From assembly GCF_900177805.1 (NCBI RefSeq), contig NZ_FXAX01000001.1:2046001-2110000 (forward strand): 64,000 nt of DNA, in the 5' to 3' direction. The translations under genes were made by a program, and so were the position numbers. Under the pieces are notes generated by a model. That model searched no databases and was not told the origin of the DNA. It worked only from the letters and a program-made list of their open reading frames with translations. This document shows, one piece after another, positions 18,084-25,800 of this stretch. The DNA is from Fibrobacter sp. UWB13 (lineage in GTDB: Bacteria > Fibrobacterota > Fibrobacteria > Fibrobacterales > Fibrobacteraceae). Every line of letters starts with the position of its first letter. Position 1 is the first letter of the stretch.

Positions 18084-18989
18084 ATGCTCGAAGATTCCAA
18101 AATAAAGATTCTCGTCTGTTGCCACAAACCAAGCGAATTGCCGCAAGACGGTATATTCTTACCGATTCATGTCGGAGCAGCCATTTCAGAGGCAAACCTT
18201 GGAATCCAACGCGACGATCAATTGAACGGAGAGCCTTGTGACAATATCAGCAACAAGAACCGCAGTTTTTGTGAGCTGACCGCAATTTATTGGGCGTGGA
18301 AAAATATCAAGTCTATTTATCCGAACTTAGAATATATCGGACTAAACCATTATCGTCGTTTTTTCGCGTTTAATGAGACTCGCCTCACAAGCAGTGGCAT
18401 ACCAAAAGATGTAAAAGGCATTTCCGAGTACAAGCTCAATACATCTAGAATCGAGTCCTGGCTTTCTGCCAACAAGGTCATCACAACCCCCAGGGCGTAC
18501 CTCAAGACCTCAGTCGCAAGCGGCTACGAACATGCCCACTACAGCTCCGATTTACGCGTCATTCATGATATCGTTCGAAACGACTACCCAGAATTTTTAA
18601 ACGCGTTCAACGATGTATTTCTCGGCAGCAACTACTTTTACGACTGCAACATGTTCATCATGCCGTGGAACGAATTCGACGATTACTGCAAATGGCTTTT
18701 TGGAATTTTATTCAAAGCAGAAAAAATCATCGACATCGAGAAATACGATAGCTACCAGAAGAGGATTTACGGATTCCTCGCCGAAAGACTTTGGACTGTA
18801 TGGGTCAAGTACAAGCAGTATTCTTTAAAGAACCTGAATTACTATGTTTATACTGAAAATCCAAAAAAGATTGACGAGGGATTAATAGCTCGGCTAAAGT
18901 ATAAAAAAATGCGCATTAAGGATAATTTCGCATTTTTCCTGTCAAAAGTCCGTGGAAATAAACAAGAACGCTACTGGACCGTTCCTTAA
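18084..18989 (+). CDS. DUF4422-type glycosyltransferase
   Basis: 301 residues. It begins KIKILVCCHK and contains IHVGAAIS, SFCELTAIYWAWKN and GLNHYRRFF, which I recognise as DUF4422, a family found in capsule loci and thought to transfer sugars. Further on are ITTPRAY and YYDCNMFIM-like FYDCNMFIMPW, corresponding to the conserved core. It lies nine bases after glf, so it may use UDP-galactofuranose, but that is only a positional inference. Cytosolic, with no signal peptide or membrane segment seen. Confidence 0.85.
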   Translation: MLEDSKIKILVCCHKPSELPQDGIFLPIHVGAAISEANLGIQRDDQLNGEPCDNISNKNRSFCELTAIYWAWKNIKSIYPNLEYIGLNHYRRFFAFNETRLTSSGIPKDVKGISEYKLNTSRIESWLSANKVITTPRAYLKTSVASGYEHAHYSSDLRVIHDIVRNDYPEFLNAFNDVFLGSNYFYDCNMFIMPWNEFDDYCKWLFGILFKAEKIIDIEKYDSYQKRIYGFLAERLWTVWVKYKQYSLKNLNYYVYTENPKKIDEGLIARLKYKKMRIKDNFAFFLSKVRGNKQERYWTVP

Positions 18990-19007
18990 GATTTTTATTT
19001 TTGAATT

Positions 19008-19418
19008 ATGAGCGAGAAAAAATACAAACGAGCTATTACCTACGGTACATACGACCTATTCCATATAGGCCACTTGCGTCTCCTCAAAAGAATCGCCAAT
19101 TTGGCAGACGAACTATACGTAGCAGTTTCTTCGGACGAATTCAACACCCTGAAGGGTAAAAAATGCATCGTTCCGTTTGAAAATCGCAAAGAAATCGTAG
19201 AATCCCTCCGCATGGTTACAAAGGTCATCCGAGAAGACAACTGGGAACAAAAAATAAGCGATGTCCAAAAATACCACTGCGACCTATTCGTCATGGGAAG
19301 CGACTGGACAGGAAAATTCGATTTTCTAAAAGATTACTGCGAAGTTCTCTATCTTCCAAGAACCGAAGGTGTCAGCACCACGGAAATCAAGGAAGAAATC
19401 AAATCCCCTAAAGACTAA
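19008..19418 (+). CDS. tagD: Glycerol-3-phosphate cytidylyltransferase-like protein
   Basis: 136 residues, close to the about 130 of TagD/GCT. Nucleotidyltransferase motifs: TYGTYDLFHIGH with the HxGH at His19-His22, and RTEGVSTT near residue 118, the standard CTP-binding RT.GISTT. The predicted reaction is glycerol-3-phosphate plus CTP to CDP-glycerol and diphosphate. A CDP-glycerol glycerophosphotransferase is encoded at 23608-24723, so the locus has both steps for adding glycerol phosphate. No SD before the ATG. The related FAD-synthetase and RfaE families are excluded by length and motif. Confidence 0.93.
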   Translation: MSEKKYKRAITYGTYDLFHIGHLRLLKRIANLADELYVAVSSDEFNTLKGKKCIVPFENRKEIVESLRMVTKVIREDNWEQKISDVQKYHCDLFVMGSDWTGKFDFLKDYCEVLYLPRTEGVSTTEIKEEIKSPKD

Positions 19419-19420
19419 TC

Positions 19421-20407
19421 ATGGTAGAAATAGTTCTTTGCACAGATGAAAACTATGTCATGCCGACATCAGTCCTCACGACATCTATTGGTCTTACTAA
19501 TCCAAATCTCGAGATTCATTACAATATCGTTTCTACGAAACTGGACCAAAAATTTAAGGACCAGCTATCTAGGCATCTCGGGAACGCCAATTCAAGCATC
19601 AGCTTTTACAGCCTTGACGAATCCTGTTTGAAAGATTGCCCGATTCGTCCCGGAGAACATGTTTCTTTGGCAACTTACATCCGCCTATTTTTACCCTCAA
19701 TTCTCCCACAAGACCTAGACAAAGTCCTTTACATCGATGGTGATGTCATTTGCACAGGCTCTATCCAGGAACTTTGGGAAACTCCGCTTGCAAGCCACGC
19801 CGCAGCCGCCGTCCCAGACATGCGCTGCAACGACATCCGTATTCTGAACCGTCTGTCGCTCCCCAAGGACAGCGACTACTTCAATGCCGGAATCATGCTC
19901 ATCAATCTAAAATGGTGGCGCGACAATGACATTCAAAACAAAGCGCTCCATTACATTGCCAACAATCAAGACATTTGCCAGTATCACGATCAAGACGCCT
20001 TAAATGTCATACTTCATGGGCTAATTGCAGAACTCCCGATTTGCTACAATCTACAAGAACATTTTTTCGAACCGCTAAAAGACCAGTTCATTAGCAGAAG
20101 CCATTTCGAGGAATTGCAGACAGCGCTATCCAACCCGAGCCTAATACACTATACAGGTTTTAGAAAGCCTTGGCACCGTGAATGTGTCAATCCATTAAAG
20201 TCTGTTTGGCTATTTTTCTACGATAAAACAGAATGGCGAAACACCAAACTTGGTTTTCGCCACAAAGGATTTAGACTTTTTAAATACAGACTTCGTGAAA
20301 AGATTGCCAACTACGGACTGATGACATCGAAAAACATATACAAGGACATGGATTTTTCCGACATTCAACAGGCCGTAATGAACAAGGTCAAATCAAAAGT
20401 TAAATAG
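19421..20407 (+). CDS. Glycosyltransferase family 8
   Basis: 328 residues. Good match to GT8: EIVLCTDENYVMP at the start, YIDGDVI as the DXD metal site, YFNAGIMLINL, and HDQDALN, with IHYTG..KPW at the C-terminal side. Retaining enzymes of this family use UDP-glucose or UDP-galactose. It starts two bases after the tagD-like gene. The stop is one base from the stop of a convergent minus-strand gene, so no terminator fits between them. No SD. Confidence 0.92.
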   Translation: MVEIVLCTDENYVMPTSVLTTSIGLTNPNLEIHYNIVSTKLDQKFKDQLSRHLGNANSSISFYSLDESCLKDCPIRPGEHVSLATYIRLFLPSILPQDLDKVLYIDGDVICTGSIQELWETPLASHAAAAVPDMRCNDIRILNRLSLPKDSDYFNAGIMLINLKWWRDNDIQNKALHYIANNQDICQYHDQDALNVILHGLIAELPICYNLQEHFFEPLKDQFISRSHFEELQTALSNPSLIHYTGFRKPWHRECVNPLKSVWLFFYDKTEWRNTKLGFRHKGFRLFKYRLREKIANYGLMTSKNIYKDMDFSDIQQAVMNKVKSKVK

Positions 20408-20408
20408 T

Positions 20409-21251
20409 TTATTTATACTCAAGATTGACCATAATCGGCAAATGGTCTGAATGATAGCGCCACTTTTTACCATCATAGTAACGTTCATTCAAGATTCCAT
20501 ATTTCATCACATTAAATGTCGGGCTTACAAATACGTGGTCAATTTGCCATTTGCCATAAGTATTCGGGTCAAAGTTGTTGAAAGAATTATTTGGAGCATA
20601 GACGATTTTTGAAGCCTTTCTGGAATCCATGAGAATTGAAGACCTCTGCATCGTATTGTAGGGTTCCTTATCCGTTTCAACATTAGTATCTCCAGAAAAG
20701 ATTGCCAAGCCTGTCCCCGCAATGTCCTTAATCTTTCTCACCGTCAGCTTTGCAGATTCCTTTCGAGCATCCCAACTTTTATGGTCCCAATGTCCGTTGA
20801 AAATGAACAAAGGCTTTTTATTCTTCCCTTGTTTCGGCATCAATTTAGCCCACGAGCAATAACGAATTTGGCTTGCACCCCAACCAATGGAACCACGTTC
20901 GCCAGATTCAGAATACCAGAACATTCCCGAATCAACTTTTTTAAAAAGGGACTTCTTGAAAAAGATCGGATGGAAATAAATGGAATCGGCTTGGACATAA
21001 TCATAATCCGGTAGCAAGGCAGCCAAATCTGCCACCTGGTTCTTATCCGGTTCCTGCATAGAAATGATATCGAAATCATAGAACTGGATTACCTCGGCAA
21101 TTCTCGGAGCGCGCTTGCCCCAGCCATCCCCATTAGCAGAATCCTTCGCATTGGCGTAGCGGATATTCCAAGTCGCATAAGTAACTTTTTCAGCAAAAGC
21201 CTGACCACAAAGGAGTCCTGCTATTACAAAGAAAATAGTCGATAGTTTCAT
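20409..21251 (-). CDS. Secreted endonuclease/exonuclease/phosphatase-family protein
   Basis: 280 residues from the ATG at 21251, chosen because of SD AAGGAAGG and an immediately following signal peptide (KLSTIFFVIAGLLCGQAFA). The metal-dependent EEP fold shows TWNIRYAN (Asn-based site 1), ISMQEPDK with the metal-binding Glu, FNGHWDH, FSGDTNV, and the catalytic C-terminal HSDHLPI. Relatives are secreted nucleases and phosphodiesterases. It is on the opposite strand to the neighbouring sugar genes and is separately transcribed from a 92-base divergent region shared with the Wzy-like gene. Substrate unknown; extracellular DNA or a phosphodiester in the polymer are both possible. Confidence 0.88.
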   Translation of the reverse strand: MKLSTIFFVIAGLLCGQAFAEKVTYATWNIRYANAKDSANGDGWGKRAPRIAEVIQFYDFDIISMQEPDKNQVADLAALLPDYDYVQADSIYFHPIFFKKSLFKKVDSGMFWYSESGERGSIGWGASQIRYCSWAKLMPKQGKNKKPLFIFNGHWDHKSWDARKESAKLTVRKIKDIAGTGLAIFSGDTNVETDKEPYNTMQRSSILMDSRKASKIVYAPNNSFNNFDPNTYGKWQIDHVFVSPTFNVMKYGILNERYYDGKKWRYHSDHLPIMVNLEYK

Positions 21252-21343
21252 TTTACACCTTCCTTTTTTGATAGATAAAAAATAATAGTTTTTCAAAGAC
21301 CCGTTTTGAGCAATTTGAAACTTTTTTATATTTTCAGCACGCT

Positions 21344-22702
21344 ATGATTGATTTTCTTGTCTATGCCATTTTCGCATCCTGTTTTTTTGTACTGCTCTAC
21401 AAAGATGCTGAAGCCCGTTTTTGCGCATTGTTCATAGGCACGCTTCTTTTTCCATCGTGCATTTGGATTATCGATTCCCCAAAGCTTTCACCCCAGCATA
21501 TTCTTCTATACTCGTTCTTTCTTGTCGAAATTTTAAAGAACTATAATTTTTTCATTGAATCCCTAAAAAAATTTCCTTTTAAAATTCCGCTCTCATTAGT
21601 AATCATTTCATTTATTTGCACAGTCTATTCAAACAATAAATTTGACATCAAGGAATATTACGTTCTCGCCCGCTACATCATAGAACTGTATGGCTACCTG
21701 TTGGCCGCGTTCATTATCGGTCGTAGAATAGACGTCATAAAGACTCTACAGCAGTTATTTCCGATCATATTCATATTAGGGGTGCTTGGCGTTTTCGAAG
21801 GGCTGTTCAACGCCAACTATCCATTCAAGTACATCTGTTCCGCGTTCCCCTATTACGACGGCTTTTACAACCTTGCAACAAATATCAACGCAAGTGATGC
21901 ATGGCGCACAAGAACGTTACTTACCACAACTTATCCAACGGCTTACGGCACGCTCCTTTGCGGAATAATCCTAGTATTCTTCCCAATGCTAAATAAAATC
22001 GACATCAACAAGTCATGGAAACTTGCATTCGTCGGCATTTATCTTGCCAACCTGTTACTTAGCGGAAGCCGAACGGGAATGCTTTGTTCTGCAGTCGCAC
22101 TTGCATTTTGGTTTACCCGCAAATGGCATATTCTTATAAAGTTGTTCATGATATTCGCCCTCGTCATCGCGGCATACTTCGGCATACAAAAAGTCATTGA
22201 TAATTTTTCCCAAGAAACCCGAGGTAGTTCATTACAGCTCCGTGAACAGCAACTTCTATTTTCAATCGTTCAAATTGCAGAAAGCCCTCTATTCGGAAAC
22301 GGAGTCGGATACCTGACCAAACATATTTTTGAAACAGACGCCTATGGAGACCGAATTCGAAACGAAGATATTTTAGGAATGGAATCCATCCTCTTTCCAA
22401 AACTGATCAATTACGGTTTTGTAGGACTATTCCTATACTTCACACTTTCCATCTGGATTTTCGTCTACTTCTTCAGGCGTCGAAACGAAAACATGGTTGC
22501 CATATCAGGAGCACTTGAAATATTCGCCATGACGCTATTCTTTATACTGTCTGGGAATATGGGCAATGCATCTGCATACACCTACCTTATCATAGGTCTA
22601 CTCGCAGGGAACATTCAGATTTCAGAAGAATCGGAGCAAAAGGAAGAAATAACCAAGAATCCCCAAATGAAATCTTTGGCTCAAGACGTACGGAGCAAAT
22701 GA
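21344..22702 (+). CDS. O-antigen polymerase/ligase-like membrane protein (Wzy/WaaL superfamily)
   Basis: 452 residues with about 10-12 membrane segments and a larger periplasmic loop in the C-terminal half. LLLSGSRTGML (about 233-243) is the SRTG-type motif of the Wzy_C/O-antigen ligase superfamily. In a locus with Wzx and a Wzz/Wzc co-polymerase, the most likely role is polymerisation of repeat units on the periplasmic face. It is the only such protein in the window. The C-terminal tail is hydrophilic (SEESEQKEEITKNP) and its last 81 bases overlap the 3' end of the convergent GT2 gene. No SD. Confidence 0.85.
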   Translation: MIDFLVYAIFASCFFVLLYKDAEARFCALFIGTLLFPSCIWIIDSPKLSPQHILLYSFFLVEILKNYNFFIESLKKFPFKIPLSLVIISFICTVYSNNKFDIKEYYVLARYIIELYGYLLAAFIIGRRIDVIKTLQQLFPIIFILGVLGVFEGLFNANYPFKYICSAFPYYDGFYNLATNINASDAWRTRTLLTTTYPTAYGTLLCGIILVFFPMLNKIDINKSWKLAFVGIYLANLLLSGSRTGMLCSAVALAFWFTRKWHILIKLFMIFALVIAAYFGIQKVIDNFSQETRGSSLQLREQQLLFSIVQIAESPLFGNGVGYLTKHIFETDAYGDRIRNEDILGMESILFPKLINYGFVGLFLYFTLSIWIFVYFFRRRNENMVAISGALEIFAMTLFFILSGNMGNASAYTYLIIGLLAGNIQISEESEQKEEITKNPQMKSLAQDVRSK

Positions 22703-23611
22703 CTTTCCCCAGTACGACATTTTCCATTGACGGATTTCAGACTTTGGAATCTGACAGTGGACTTTCCATAAAGCCTTTGCACGCTTAAAACCGCGATGGT
22801 TCATAGCAATCAAGGCAAACATTCTCGCATAAACAGGGCAATGCCTACGCATCAGGGCAAAATCAAAATCTATATGATTTGCGGCCGCCCATTCCTTGAT
22901 TTTATTCCACCCGGCAATACGGTTTTCCAAGGAATACGTCCCCTTGCTAATAGAATGTTGCTCCGGGTTCACCCTATAGTAATAATAAGCTAGGTTAATA
23001 ACAGCCACTTTTTTTGCTTTATAAAGTGTTTCAAGGCAAAACAGGACATCCTCATTGTATTTGAGCGATGTATTGAATTCAATTTTTTCAACGAGCTTTC
23101 TAGAAAAAAAGCAACGCCATACATAACCGTAAAAGTCAATGCCTGCGCCAAGTCTCTTTTTGAGAATATAATCCTTATCTTCCAACGAAAGGAGCCGATC
23201 TTCACCAACAGACAACGGAACAATTCTACTCCTTCCGTTTTCAACGCTAAAGAACGGAACATACCCCAATTCAGCATCAAACAAAACATAAGCATGAAAC
23301 GCTTTTACAAAAGCAGTAGCATCAATCCAGTCATCCGCATCGATAAAAGTAACAACTTCTTTTTGAGCATTCTGCAGCCCTAAATTGCGGGCTCTACTCA
23401 CGCCACCGTTTTCGACATGCAATACACGGACATGCGAATCCATTTTTGAAAACTGGTCACAAATAGCAGCGCTCGAATCTTTCGACCCGTCATCAACAAT
23501 AACAAGTTCCCATTCAATTGAATCCTTAAGACTCAAAACCGATTCAATGCATTGAGCCAAATGCTTTTCAGCATTATAAACTGGAAGAATGAATGATATC
23601 GATTCACTCAT
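22622..23611 (-). CDS. Glycosyltransferase family 2
   Basis: 329 residues. N-terminal GT-A domain with FILPVYNAEK, IVDDGSKDSS, GVSRARNLGL and FIDADDW (DXD-type site), the standard GT2 sequence signs. A C-terminal basic region follows. It is the last gene of the minus-strand half-locus, and its start overlaps the stop of the upstream glycerophosphotransferase by four bases (ATGA), indicating translational coupling. Its 3' end overlaps the plus-strand Wzy-like gene by 81 bases. Confidence 0.92.
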   Translation of the reverse strand: MSESISFILPVYNAEKHLAQCIESVLSLKDSIEWELVIVDDGSKDSSAAICDQFSKMDSHVRVLHVENGGVSRARNLGLQNAQKEVVTFIDADDWIDATAFVKAFHAYVLFDAELGYVPFFSVENGRSRIVPLSVGEDRLLSLEDKDYILKKRLGAGIDFYGYVWRCFFSRKLVEKIEFNTSLKYNEDVLFCLETLYKAKKVAVINLAYYYYRVNPEQHSISKGTYSLENRIAGWNKIKEWAAANHIDFDFALMRRHCPVYARMFALIAMNHRGFKRAKALWKVHCQIPKSEIRQWKMSYWGKSFAPYVLSQRFHLGILGYFFLLLRFF

Positions 23612-24723
23612 ACTCTATCAAGAATCCATTGACAAGCTTGTTCAGAGGCATGTCCAGTTTCACAGACATGTCCATAGAAATCCAGAATCTGTTTGCAATT
23701 TTCAGGGGCATCCGATTCGTTAAAATCAATGATCGTCTGGAACAAGTCTTTTACATTCTTTGCATACTTGAAAGGACTTTTTTCGACATCAAAATTCAAA
23801 CCGCGACTAGATTTATAATCATCTAGATCGGGCACATACAACACCACAGGTCTATTCAACAAAACATAATCGCCAACCAAGGATGAATAATCCGAAATTA
23901 CCACATCGGAAATCAGCAACAAATCCTGCATTTCAGGATACTTGGATGCATCTACAATTCGGGAATCCGTTTTCCATTCAGGCAACATTTTCACCTTGTG
24001 GTGTTGACGAATCAGTATTCCCCACTTTTTTCCATCTCTCTTTTCAAGTTCATCAGCCAAATACGAAAAGTCTAACATATCGGCGGCAACGCCATTTCCT
24101 CGAAAAGTAGGAGCATATGTAAGAATTTTGTCAAAACCCTCCAAATTCAAAGCCTTGCGAACAGAGTCTGCCTTATGGGTATAATCTTGGAAGAACACAT
24201 CATTTCGAGGAGAGCCACAGCGCAATATTTCAGCATTAGGATTCAAAGAGCGCCGAATAATTTCATCACCATAATCGGAGCCTGACAAAATAACATCTGC
24301 ACACTTATACGCCTCCGAAAGAAGCGAACTTCCATCTGATGTTTTATCGACATTTTTAAAGGCACGATCTCCATGCCACGTATCCATGTAGATTTGTCCT
24401 TTTCGCTTGCACGGGATCACAATACCCGCATTCAGCACCCAAAATTTAGATGTAAACAATTCTCTATATTCTGCGAAAGATTTTTTCTTTACAATTCGCA
24501 CATAATCAGGAATTTCCGCAACATCATTCACATCGTTCAAACTCCAGACAATTTCCATGTCCGGATCCATTTCATGCATTTTCTCGGAAATCGCTCTCGG
24601 ATTACACGCGTAACGCAAGCCATTATATGCTCTAAAAAAAATTTTTTTCCGGTTCATTCGGTAAAATACCGAAACGAAAAAGCATAGCATGCGAAGAATA
24701 AAATTCTTAATCCATCGAGACAT
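23608..24723 (-). CDS. CDP-glycerol glycerophosphotransferase family protein
   Basis: 371 residues. Matches the TagB/TagF-type family: WHGDRAFKNVDKT, LSGSDYGDEIIRRS, RCGSPRND, YAPTFRG, and SDVVISDYSS near the C-terminus. Predicted to transfer glycerol-1-phosphate from CDP-glycerol to a sugar or polyol acceptor at the inner membrane. An N-terminal hydrophobic/basic stretch (FILRMLCFFVSVFYRMNRKK) suits membrane association. The TagD-like enzyme at 19008-19418 would supply the donor. SD AAGGA lies ten bases before the ATG. In a Gram-negative setting this points to a glycerol-phosphate substituent rather than wall teichoic acid. Confidence 0.9.
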   Translation of the reverse strand: MSRWIKNFILRMLCFFVSVFYRMNRKKIFFRAYNGLRYACNPRAISEKMHEMDPDMEIVWSLNDVNDVAEIPDYVRIVKKKSFAEYRELFTSKFWVLNAGIVIPCKRKGQIYMDTWHGDRAFKNVDKTSDGSSLLSEAYKCADVILSGSDYGDEIIRRSLNPNAEILRCGSPRNDVFFQDYTHKADSVRKALNLEGFDKILTYAPTFRGNGVAADMLDFSYLADELEKRDGKKWGILIRQHHKVKMLPEWKTDSRIVDASKYPEMQDLLLISDVVISDYSSLVGDYVLLNRPVVLYVPDLDDYKSSRGLNFDVEKSPFKYAKNVKDLFQTIIDFNESDAPENCKQILDFYGHVCETGHASEQACQWILDRV

Positions 24724-24725
24724 GT

Positions 24726-25775
24726 TTATAGTTCCTTATAACACTTTTCAAGCTTATCATAAACGACTTTAGGGGAAAAAGCGTCCTGAGCCCTTTCCCA
24801 GCCTGCACGTCCCATGCTCACGCGGAGCGCCTTGTCGTTTACCAATTTTTCCAATGCACGCGTCAAAGCCTGAATATCACCCGGTTCACAAAGAATGCCA
24901 CATTCTCCGTCCTTGACCACTTCTGCAGTTCCACCGACAAATGTCGAAATTGCAGGCAAGCCAAAACCCAAAGCTTCGACCAGACTCATGCTAAAACGCT
25001 CTGCATACGACGGAAGCACCAGCAAATCGTATTTAGGGAGCATCTTCACATACTCCGAATGAACGACCCAGGAAGACACGCTGATATCTCTGCATTTCGG
25101 GGATTCCTTGACTGCGGCACGAACCTGTTCCACCTCTCCATCACCAAACAAAGACAGCTTTACAGGAACCGAGAAATTCGCTTTCGAAAAAGCGTCAATC
25201 AAATCGTAAACGCCCTTACGCTTTCCAAAACGACCCGAAAAAATAATCTGGACAGGTAATTCATGCGCTTCAAGATCAACCGGAGCATCAGCAATATCAG
25301 CACCAGGATTTGGAATCGTCGTAAACTTTTCAATAGACGGATCCACACTCTGCACGATACCCTTCATTTCCGATGAAAGGATCAGAACTCTTTCGGCTTG
25401 ACGAAAATAATCTTTCAGCATCCATTTGAGCAAAGGAGATGCCTCGTCGCAAAACTTGTCGAATTGGCTGCCATGAATATGGGCTGTATATTTTTTTCCC
25501 CGAAAACGCAAGCAACGGCTTATAAGATACTTTCTGTAAAAGCTGCCGTAACTAGACGTATGGATTTGGTAAAACGCAAATTTTTTCGACGGGAAAAACA
25601 GGAGCTTCAAGCAGACTTTCAGCAAGACCGGAAGGGAACGGACAAATGAGCCGTTATATGATTCTATAAAATTCCCTTCAGGCAAATTGAAAAGTTTTTT
25701 ATAGCAGACAAGAACTGAACTAATTCCACCCTGCACAGCAAAGCCAGGGCCAATATGACAAACCTTTTCAAACAT
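24726..25775 (-). CDS. Glycosyltransferase family 4
   Basis: 349 residues, GT-B fold. The N-terminal half carries HIGPGFAVQGGISSV and ends with AHIHGSQFDKF. The C-terminal half has IIFSGRFGKRKGVYDLI and the nucleotide-sugar site LPSYAERFSMSLVEALGFGLP with the conserved E-x7-E arrangement, then GTAEVV..G..G.L. Retaining transferase of the minus-strand operon; its stop is two bases from the next start. Donor not identifiable. Confidence 0.93.
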   Translation of the reverse strand: MFEKVCHIGPGFAVQGGISSVLVCYKKLFNLPEGNFIESYNGSFVRSLPVLLKVCLKLLFFPSKKFAFYQIHTSSYGSFYRKYLISRCLRFRGKKYTAHIHGSQFDKFCDEASPLLKWMLKDYFRQAERVLILSSEMKGIVQSVDPSIEKFTTIPNPGADIADAPVDLEAHELPVQIIFSGRFGKRKGVYDLIDAFSKANFSVPVKLSLFGDGEVEQVRAAVKESPKCRDISVSSWVVHSEYVKMLPKYDLLVLPSYAERFSMSLVEALGFGLPAISTFVGGTAEVVKDGECGILCEPGDIQALTRALEKLVNDKALRVSMGRAGWERAQDAFSPKVVYDKLEKCYKEL

Positions 25776-25800
25776 GCATGAAATCTAGAAAAATAAAAGA

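Noticed and set aside
19008-24723. Wall teichoic acid pathway
   Set aside because: Only the cytidylyltransferase and glycerophosphotransferase are present, while envelope genes (MCE protein, barrel protein, lipoproteins) indicate a Gram-negative cell.
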